This document shows, in pieces, positions 55,301-64,000 of a stretch of 64,000 bases of DNA. The translations under genes were made by a program, and so were the position numbers. This stretch comes from Prostheceraeus crozeri (Eukaryota; Platyhelminthes; Polycladida; Euryleptidae). The DNA lies in the NCBI GenBank assembly GCA_907163375.1, contig CAJQUW010005318.1, positions 62,001-126,000 of the forward strand, in the 5' to 3' direction. The stretch's first letter is position 1. The number at the start of each line of letters is the position of its first letter. A model generated the notes under the pieces. It saw only the letters and a program-made list of their open reading frames with translations. It did no database searches and was not told the origin of the DNA.

Positions 55301-58300
55301 GGGGGGACGTCAGCGAAAATTTTTTCTCTCCGATTGCGTTCAAATGCACCATACCGATGCAGAATTTCACGCTGAATCCGAATCTGGCCTCCGTTTCCCC
55401 ATCCGATGGTTCGTTTTGGCGCTATAAACCAAAACGTCCCAAATTCTAACTCTGTCGTTTTTCGCCAATGTCCCAAAATCTTAAATGGCGTCTCACATCT
55501 AAACGAAGACAGATATGAACAAGCCGTTTGTTTCAGTGAATTTGTCTCACTCTTAGCTTTCAAACGAGCTATGGCACGACAAAATCCGTCCACTAGAAGT
55601 CAAGATCGAAGCGAGCTCTCCAGAGGGGGGGACGTCAGCGAAAATTCTTCTCTCCGATTGCGTTCAAATTCACCATACCGATGCAGAATTTCACGCTGAA
55701 TCCGAATCTGGCCTCCGTTTTCTCATCCGATGGTTCGTTTTGGCGCTATACACCAAAACGTCCCAAATTCTAACTCTGTCGTTTTTTCGAAAAATGTTGA
55801 AAATTTTTTCTCGCCGATTGCCTTGAAACTCACCATACAGATAGAGAATTTCACGCTTATTCCAAATCTGAAATCCGTTTTCCCATCCGATGCTTCGTTT
55901 TGAAGCTACAGCCCAAAACGTCCCAAATTCTAACTCTGTCGTTTTTTCGAAAAATGTTGAAAATTTTTTCTCGCCGATTGCCTTGAAACTCACCATACAG
56001 ATAGAGAATTTCACGCTGATTCCAAATCTGAAATCCGTTTTCCAATCCGATGCTTCGTTTTGAAGCTACAGCCCAAATCGTCCCAAATTCTAACTCTGTC
56101 GTTTTTCGCCAATGTCCCAAAATCTTAAATGGCGTCTCACATCTAAACGAAGACAGATATGAACAAGCCGATTCTTTCAGTGAATTTGTCTCACTCTTAG
56201 CTTTCAAACGAGCTATGGCACGACAAAATCCGTCCACCAGAAGTCAAGATCGAAGCGAGCTCTCCAGAGGGGGGGACGTCAGCGAAAATTTTTCTCTCCG
56301 ATTGCGTTCAAATTCACCATACCGATGCAGAATTTCACGCTGAATCCGAATCTGGCCTCCGTTTTCTCATCCGATGGTTCGTTTTGGCGCTATAAACCAA
56401 AACGTCCCAAATTCTAACTCTGTCGTTTTTTCGAAAAATGTTGAAAATTTTTTCTCGCCGATTGCCTTGAAACTCACCATACAGATAGAGAATTTCACGC
56501 TGATTCCAAATCTGAAATCCGTTTTCCAATCCGATGCTTCGTTTTGAAGCTACAGCCCAAAACGTCCCAAATTCTAACTCTGTCGTTTTTCGCCAATGTC
56601 CCAAAATCTTAAATGGCGTCTCACATCTAAACGAAGACAGATATGAACAAGCCGTTTGTTTCAGTGAATTTGTCTCACTCTTAGCTTTCAAACGAGCTAT
56701 GGCACGACAAAATCCGCCCACTGGCAGCCAAAATCGAAGCGAGCTCTCCAGAGGGGGGGGACGTCAGCGAAAATTTTTTCTCTCCGATTGCGTTCAAATG
56801 CACCATACCGATGCAGAATTTCACGCTGAATCCGAATCTGGCCTCCGTTTTCTCATCCGATGGTTCGTTTTGGCGCTATAAACCAAAACGTCCCAAATTC
56901 TAACTCTGTCGTTTTTCGCCAATGTCCCAAAATCTTAAATGGCGTCTCACATCTAAACGAAGACAGATATGAACAAGCCGTTTGTTTCAGTGAATTTGTC
57001 TCACTCTTAGCTTTCAAACGAGCTATGGCACGACAAAATCCGTCCACTGGAAGCCAAAATCGAAGCGAGCTCTCCAGAGGGGGGGGACGTCAGCGAAAAT
57101 TTTTCTCTCCGATTGCGTTCAAATTCACCATACCGATGCAGAATTTCACGCTGAATCCGAATCTGGCCTCCGTTTTCTCATCCGATGGTTCGTTTTGGCG
57201 CTATACACCAAAACGTCCCAAATTCTAACTCTGTCGTTTTTCGAAAAATGTTGAAAATTTTTTCTCGCCGATTGCCTTGAAACTCACCATACAGATAGAG
57301 AATTTCACGCTTATTCCAAATCTGAAATCCGTTTTCCCATCCGATGCTTCGTTTTGAAGCTACAGCCCAAAACGTCCCAAATTCTAACTCTGTCGTTTTT
57401 TCGAAAAATGTTGAAAATTTTTTCTCGCCGATTGCCTTGAAACTCACCATACAGATAGAGAATTTCACGCTGATTCCAAATCTGAAATCCGTTTTCCAAT
57501 CCGATGCTTCGTTTTGAAGCTACAGCCCAAATCGTCCCAAATTCTAACTCTGTCGTTTTTCGCCAATGTCCCAAAATCTTAAATGGCGTCTCACATCTAA
57601 ACGAAGACAGATATGAACAAGCCGATTCTTTCAGTGAATTTGTCTCACTCTTAGCTTTCAAACGAGCTATGGCACGACAAAATCCGTCCACTAGAAGCCA
57701 AGATCGAAGCGAGCTCTCCAGAGGGGGGGGACGTCAGCGAAAATTTTTCTCTCCGATTGCGTTCAAATTCACCATACCGATGCAGAATTTCACGCTGAAT
57801 CCGAATCTGGCCTCCGTTTTCTCATCCGATGGTTCGTTTTGGCGCTATAAACCAAAACGTCCCAAATTCTAACTCTGTCGTTTTTTCGAAAAATGTTGAA
57901 AATTTTTTCTCGCCGATTGCCTTGAAACTCACCATACAGATAGAGAATTTCACGTTGATTCCAAATCTGAAATCCGTTTTCCAATCCGATGCTTCGTTTT
58001 GAAGCTACAGCCCAAAACGTCCCAAATTCTAACTCTGTCGTTTTTCGCCAATGTCCCAAAATCTTAAATGGCGTCTCACATCTAAACGAAGACAGATATG
58101 AACAAGCCGTTTGTTTCAGTGAATTTGTCTCACTCTTAGCTTTCAAACGAGCTATGGCACGACAAAATCCGCCCACTGGCAGCCAAAATCGAAGCGAGCT
58201 CTCCAGAGGGGGGGGACGTCAGCGAAAATTTTTTCTCTCCGATTGCGTTCAAATGCACCATACCGATGCAGAATTTCACGCTGAATCCGAATCTGGCCTC

Positions 58301-60580
58301 CGTTTTCTCATCCGATGGTTCGTTTTGGCGCTATAAACCAAAACGTCCCAAATTCTAACTCTGTCGTTTTTCGCCAATGTCCCAAAATCTTAAATGGCGT
58401 CTCACATCTAAACGAAGACAGATATGAACAAGCCGTTTGTTTCAGTGAATTTGTCTCACTCTTAGCTTTCAAACGAGCTATGGCACGACAAAATCCGTCC
58501 ACTAGAAGTCAAGATCGAAGCGAGCTCTCCAGAGGGGGGGACGTCAGCGAAAATTCTTCTCTCCGATTGCGTTCAAATTCACCATACCGATGCAGAATTT
58601 CACGCTGAATCCGAATCTGGCCTCCGTTTTCTCATCCGATGGTTCGTTTTGGCGCTATACACCAAAACGTCCCAAATTCTAACTCTGTCGTTTTTCGAAA
58701 AATGTTGAAAATTTTTTCTCGCCGATTGACTTGAAACTCACCATACAGATAGAGAATTTCACGCTTATTCCAAATCTGAAATCCGTTTTCCAATCCGATG
58801 CTTCGTTTTGAAGCTACAGCCCAAAACGTCCCAAATTCTAACTCTGTCGTTTTTCGCCAATGTCCCAAAATCTTAAATGGCGTCTCACATCTAAACGAAG
58901 ACAGATATGAACAAGCCGTTTGTTTCAGTGAATTTGTCTCACTCTTAGCTTTCAAACGAGCTATGGCACGACAAAATCCGTCCACTAGAAGTCAAGATCG
59001 AAGCGAGCTCTCCAGAGGGGGGGGACGTCAGCGAAAATTCTTCTCTCCGATTGCGTTCAAATTCACCATACCGATGCAGAATTTCACGCTGAATCCGAAT
59101 CTGGCCTCCGTTTTCTCATCCGATGGTTCGTTTTGGCGCTATACACCAAAACGTCCCAAATTCTAACTCTGTCGTTTTTTCGAAAAATGTTGAAAATTTT
59201 TTCTCGCCGATTGCCTTGAAACTCACCATACAGATAGAGAATTTCACGCTGATTCCAAATCTGAAATCCGTTTTCCAATCCGATGCTTCGTTTTGAAGCT
59301 ACAGCCCAAAACGTCCCAAATTCTAACTCTGTCGTTTTTCGCCAATGTCCCAAAATCTTAAATGGCGTCTCACATCTAAACGAAGACAGATATGAACAAG
59401 CCGTTTGTTTCAGTGAATTTGTCTCACTCTTAGCTTTCAAACGAGCTATGGCACGACAAAATCCGTCCACTGGAAGCCAAAATCGAAGCGAGCTCTCCAG
59501 AGGGGGGGACGTCAGCGAAAATTTTTCTCTCCGATTGCGTTCAAATTCACCATACCGATGCAGAATTTCACGCTGAATCCGAATCTGGCCTCCGTTTTCT
59601 CATCCGATGGTTCGTTTTGGCGCTATACACCAAAACGTCCCAAATTCTAACTCTGTCGTTTTTTCGAAAAATGTTGAAAATTTTTTCTCGCCGATTGCCT
59701 TGAAACACACCATACAGATAGAGAATTTCACGCTGATTCCAAATCTGAAATCCGTTTTCCAATCCGATGCTTCGTTTTGAAGCTACAGCCCAAAACGTCC
59801 CAAATTCTAACTCTGTCGTTTTTCACCAATGTCCCAAAATCTTAAATGGCGTCTCACATCTAAACGAAGACAGATATGAACAAGCCGTTTGTTTCAGTGA
59901 ATTTGTCTCACTCTTAGCTTTCAAACGAGCTATGGCACGACAAAATCCGTCCACTGGCAGCCAAAATCGAAGCGAGCTCTCCCGAGGGGGGGGACGTCAG
60001 CGAAAATTTTTTCTCTCCGATTGCGTTCAAATTCACCATACCGATGCAGAATTTCACGCTGAATCCGAATCTGGCCTCCGTTTTCTCATCCGATGGTTCG
60101 TTTTGGCGCTACACACCAAAACGTCCCAAATTCTAACTCTGTCGTTTTTTCGAAAAATGTTGAAAATTTTTTCTCGCCGATTGCCTTGAAACTCACCATA
60201 CAGATAGAGAATTTCACGCTGATTCCAAATCTGAAATCCGTTTTCCCATCCGATGCTTCGTTTTGAAGCTACAGCCCAAAACGTCCCAAATTCTAACTCT
60301 GTCGTTTTTCGCCAATGTCCCAAAATCTTAAATGGCGTCTCACATCTAAACGAAGACAGATATGAACAAGCCGTTTGTTTCAGTGAATTTGTCTCACTCT
60401 TAGCTTTCAAACGAGCTATGACACGACAAAATCCGTCCACTGGAAGCCAAAATCGAAGCGAGCTCTCCCGAGGGGGGGGGACGTCAGCGAAAATTTTTCT
60501 CTCCGATTGCGTTCAAATTCACCATACCGATGCAGAATTTTACGCTGAATCCGAATCTGGCCTCCGTTTCCTCATCCGAG
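37398..60580 (+). repeat. Satellite-like array of about 45 units derived from the right terminal repeat
   Basis: Three monomer types of about 160-165 bp alternate. A starts at GGACGTCAGCGAAAAT, B at AAAATGTTGAAAATTTT and C at CCAATGTCCCAAAATC. A and B are related to each other. Units occur as A-B-C (about 485 bp, most common), A-C (about 324 bp) and A-B-B-C (about 645 bp, near 54.66-55.30 kb). Each unit junction carries a G-run of variable length (5-9). The same monomers occur once in each terminal repeat. Open frames recur on both strands in every unit, but they are by-products of the repeat. One deletion lies at 40745. The array is interrupted at 48465-51673. Confidence 0.95.
48465..51673. 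other. 3.2-kb strongly G-depleted segment inside the array
   Basis: The array is interrupted between CTCACTCTTAGCTT (ending 48464) and TCAAACGAGC (from 51674). Those two ends would be contiguous in an intact monomer, so this is an insertion without loss of array sequence. Most of the insert has only about 5-10% G on the plus strand, with abundant A, C and T. The left edge has a run of about 11 T (a poly-A on the minus strand), which could mark a retro-insertion, but no target duplication is visible. I see no coding sequence. Low-quality long-read consensus is another possibility. Confidence 0.6.
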
Positions 60581-60888
60581 CACTCCTTCCACTCGAAACA
60601 GCCCATTTTACAACCCAACATTCAGCAGATTGTACGAAAAACATCACACACTATAGCCTCAAGACAAATCCTGGTGGTCGCCCAAGACCACCACGACACT
60701 CTGTCGTTCCAGAGGGGGGGGAGTCAGCGAACATTTTGTGAACGTGGACCAACCTGGACGGCACACCACGACAGACCTCTGTCGTTCCAGGGGGGGAGTC
60801 AGACCCGAAGCACCACGGCGGCCGACCACGACACTCTGTCGTTCCAGAGGGGGGGCGCCGGTCGAGTGTTCGCCGTTTTATTACTACT
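60218..60888 (-). repeat. Right terminal inverted repeat
   Basis: The reverse complement matches 17146-17822 with few differences, such as the length of C/G runs and single substitutions. Its inner part grades into the tandem array. The outer 300 bp are single-copy. Confidence 0.9.
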
Positions 60889-60894
60889 TTTATT
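60889..60894. repeat. Right target-site duplication of the Polinton (TTTATT)
   Basis: Identical to 17140-17145 and directly abuts the right terminus ...ACTACT. Confidence 0.95.
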
Positions 60895-63619
60895 AAATTA
60901 ATTTTTTCTATACATTGTGATATTTCTTCTCTGTCAACGTTCACGATATTCATGAATCACTGTACCCAATGCAAACAGATTGATTTGATTGATCAAGAAA
61001 TAACAAACTTATATATTGGAAAATACAGCGCCATTTCCTCATTGAATTTGATTGTTTTTGCATTTATTGCTTTTTGGCAAGGAATTATCCGCTAGCGCTA
61101 TAAAAGCTTCACCTGTGAGGCTGTACATTGCGAAACTATGTGAATTAAAGTAGTACGTGAATATCCAAATTTGATTGATCTACGCAAGATATTGTGTTGT
61201 GCTCAATCTTACACATGCTGTATGTAGCTCATAGAAATCAATACATTTTGTTTATCCTTCTCGTGTAGCATTGTCTGTTTCTGTGATACAGCTACCTACC
61301 GATATATGCCTACATTAGGTTACAGTATCGATCATGTAATTATATTATCAGCGATATGTTTCACATCGAGGTCGAAGTCGGAAAAAGTTATCGAGGACGC
61401 GAGGTCGAGGTCGAAACGCTGGGTGTAGCTGTAAGTATGGCATGATAATCAAATTGAATTAAGACACGACACCAGTGTTGCCACTTGCTGCGTAAATTAC
61501 GCAATGCGTATTTTTCTTGAAAATTGCGTAAAAAAGTTGCTTTTTTTTGTCTTCCTGCGTATTTTTTTGTTGAAACAGAAAAGTGGGAAAGTTGTACTCT
61601 ATTGCAAGTCTATTGATTTTATAGATCATAGAAAATTAACCCTAATTAACTTAAAGAGATTCTAATTGTGTTATCAATCAAAAATTTACCTTTCCAGCTT
61701 ATTTTCCGAGAAATAAATTCAAGAAAACTCTTCCGTCTTATCTCATGTTGTCTTTTTGGAAATTGGCAGTGCATGAACACATCTTGGATCGGACTATGTT
61801 ACAAAATGACAAGTGAATCTGTGAATTGACCAATTTGTTATTCCATCAATAATTTACGTGGTTCATTTGAATGGACGACAATAATTGTCTACTATAAATT
61901 ATTATTATCTCTTTCAATAAAAATTCTGGGAAACCTGTCTTTTTAATTCCTTTCCATGTTCAATATTGTCATTATACGGACTACAAATATGCATACTTTA
62001 GGTCTTCGACTGTGAACGTGTAAGTATGCTATCATGATAACCCTGAACTTTGGAACCTTCCAAGGCATCAATGTCAAAGTTGACGGATTTCTTGATTCAG
62101 TGAGATTTATCCTGAAATGTAGGGAGCCCTGACATGCATCTTTGATGCAATTTAAATTAACCTATATAAAATGAACCGATGTATGTATAGCTACTTTATT
62201 ATCATGTATCATCGACCGAGTTTCGGAAATTTAATGAAATATGTTTGCTGCATTGTTTCGAATATCTCGACACTATTCCTCAAAAGTGCATAACGAAAGT
62301 TATGAATAAAAGCCATCGTTACATTCCACGGACGTCGACGATCCATGATCCTTATGGTCGATCAATTTCTCTCAACATTGCTTGCTATGGTCAGTCTTTG
62401 CTTTGATTTCTTCATCTTACATAGTAAAAGTAAAATAATATAGGCTACTAGCATAAAGTAAATAGGCTACACGTCAACGTATTTGTGTCTCGAGGAGTAC
62501 GTCATGTACTGTTCTTTTGTTCAATTGTAAGTCATCAAGTAATGCAACATGATCGTTGATAGTTACGTATGCCTATATCAGCCAAACGCTTTGATATCAG
62601 CATATTCACCCAGTATGTGAAAGACCCAGGTTCATCTCCTGATAGGCCTATAATATTTTGATGGTTCTATTCCTTGATTTCATTAACATTGTTCTTACTT
62701 CTTAGGTATACTTAATTTTCATTTACTTAATACTTAATTCATTAATCATATCATATCTTATTCAGACTACATCCTTGTTCGAATAGAATTTTCCAACTGT
62801 ACCCGACAGACAATTATGGATTATCGATATTTATTGTGCGTCAGTTGATTACACGTATTCCATAATTTTACATGACATATTTCAGCCTTTAAGTTTTCAC
62901 AAACTTTTACATCGATGTCATTTTCATTTCATGCTACAATAGATTCGAACAAAGATGTAATTGTAAAGTATCAGAGTCACAGTAAAACACTTTGATCAGA
63001 GTACTGCATCATGGCTACTTAATGTATCGTATCGTATCTATTACTTGTATTACATGTATCGATATTATGACCATTCAGTCTTAGTTTGGAGTCGTTATTG
63101 CAAATCCAAGAGTAATATTATAAATCATTGATGCCTGTCAAGTAGGGGAATTTTTGGGTTACTCTTAGTTTATTTGAAGTAAATTTCTTGAATTTTAGTA
63201 AAGTTCCTCTGCCCCAGAATTTCATATTTGTTTCTTGTTGTTTTATGCCCTACCCTATCCGAGGTACTCAGTCATACTACAATGTAGGGGGTTGGAAACA
63301 TTGATAAAACATATAGACATTCTTTTACAGATTTTACATAAGATTTTTAGTTGATTTTCTCATAGAACCTCAATATTAAGTAAACTCGGGACACCAAAAT
63401 TTTGTACTTTATAATGAGGTTTACTAATTTTTAACTAAAATTGGATACTATTGAAGCTCAAAAGCAAGTTTCAGTTCGGATATTTGAGTAGTACGTGCAG
63501 GCCTACATGATTAATCTATCTAATTGATCGAAAATTGACAAAGTTCTGTGTCGGCATATTTTTGATTGTTTACCATTGAGTCCATTTCTTCACGTACTGT
63601 AAATATTGTGGCATCATTT
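60895..63619. other. Host-like intergenic DNA right of the element
   Basis: AT-rich, with words such as TAGGCCTA scattered. A Thr/Lys-like low-complexity patch near 61480-61570 has repeated TGCGTA words. No gene or clear transposon end recognised. Confidence 0.55.
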
Positions 63620-63770
63620 CATCAGTAAGATTAAAAAATTCATACCTTCTATCGAGGTTATACTGTACGTTATAATGAGGTTAAAAATATGTGTAAAAGA
63701 TAAGAAAATTACCCTACACGGGGAAATGTTCGGTATATCAGGGTACGTTATATCGAGGTCTTACTGTAGG
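63620..63770. repeat. Possible pogo/Tigger-like repeat fragment
   Basis: Contains CGTTATAATGAGGTT and ACGTTATATCGAGGTCTTACTGTA, words typical of terminal repeats of pogo/Tc1-type elements (ACCTCGATATAACG). A related TATAATGAGGTTTA occurs near 63410. Boundaries and target duplication were not resolved. Confidence 0.35.
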
Positions 63771-64000
63771 AGTATTCTTTCGGTGGTACCATGCAGGTTG
63801 TGGTGTAATTCACGTGTATCTTAATATTCCTCACTCCAGTTTTGAGATAAAAACTACAATGAGATATGAAGGAAGGTTTACTATTGACTTACATTTATGC
63901 TGATATGATTCCTTTGCTTTGATTTCTTACAATATTTTTCTATATTTTTCAGCTTGTCGACAGCTTATCCAATGACAGTCGAAGCCGCGATCGACAAAAT

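Larger units (their letters stand above)
17146..60888. mobile_element. Complete 43.7-kb Polinton/Maverick (adintovirus-like) element
   Basis: The element begins AGTAGTAATAAAACGG and ends with the exact reverse complement, flanked by a perfect 6-bp target duplication. Terminal inverted repeats are about 675 bp. It encodes the hallmark set: protein-primed DNA polymerase B, rve-type integrase with chromodomain, FtsK/HerA packaging ATPase, adenain-like protease, a capsid protein and tandem minor-capsid-like genes. At 43.7 kb it is larger than the usual 15-25 kb. About 23 kb of that is a tandem array derived from its own right terminal repeat. Several core genes carry stops or frameshifts. Confidence 0.95.

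Noticed and set aside
37398..60580. Dozens of recurring frames of 64-181 codons on both strands of the array
   Set aside because: They are the same few repeat monomers read in different frames. Both strands are open at once, the frames end at every unit junction, and neighbouring units carry length changes in G-runs. No motif or family is present.
37398..60580. CRISPR-like array
   Set aside because: Repeats are long, contiguous monomers with no unique spacers, and the setting is a eukaryotic transposon.

Overview
The window looks like nuclear DNA of a marine invertebrate animal. It is AT-rich and mostly non-coding, with decayed hAT elements, CR1/L2-like LINE fragments, TATA and CCAAT promoters, spliceosomal introns and AATAAA poly(A) signals. 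Recurrent 'taggcctac'-type words remind me of echinoderm or hemichordate genomes, but that is only an impression. I found no convincing host gene, rRNA, tRNA or CRISPR array.

Flank and older insertions (1-17,139). After about 4.8 kb without recognisable genes come a 557-bp MITE-like element with 8-bp target duplications (4,829-5,385), an 897-bp hAT remnant with a perfect 8-bp duplication (5,706-6,602), a second decayed hAT copy (about 7,531-9,140) and a 25-bp minisatellite. Next is a very AT-rich relic of a Polinton/Maverick-like virus (about 9.4-15.0 kb) with broken packaging ATPase, capsid-like and coiled-coil genes. Two fused LINE fragments follow (15.1-17.0 kb).

Main object (17,146-60,888). 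This is a complete 43.7-kb Polinton/Maverick (adintovirus-like) element. It has AG...CT termini, terminal inverted repeats of about 675 bp, and a perfect 6-bp target duplication (TTTATT). The left arm carries plus-strand genes: a spliced leftmost gene, a mini RING protein, a DEDD-exonuclease-like protein, a membrane-anchored RING protein, a small basic protein, the packaging ATPase, a conserved Polinton protein, a Cys-rich protein, a DDE integrase with chromodomain, a basic core-like protein, the major capsid candidate and an adenain-like protease. The centre holds two tandem minor-capsid/penton-like genes. Opposite them is a minus-strand cluster of two PC4-like proteins and a clear TATA-binding-protein (TBP) homologue. 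On the right are a minus-strand protein-primed DNA polymerase B, duplicated Cys-motif microproteins and a coiled-coil zinc protein. Several genes are broken by single stops or frameshifts, so this copy is probably a recently inserted but decaying provirus, or the assembly has errors.

Right arm (37.4-60.6 kb). The inner part of the right terminal repeat has expanded into a satellite-like array of about 45 units. The units are built from roughly 160-bp monomers in two-, three- and four-monomer arrangements. A 3.2-kb strongly G-depleted segment interrupts the array. The remaining 3.1 kb (60,895-64,000) is host-like intergenic DNA.

How the genes fit together: polymerase B and integrase would replicate and insert the element. 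The ATPase, protease, jelly-roll proteins and basic proteins would build and fill a capsid. The TBP-like and PC4-like genes suggest the element brought its own Pol II initiation factors. The ATG-only first exons at both ends suggest a shared spliced-leader style of expression.
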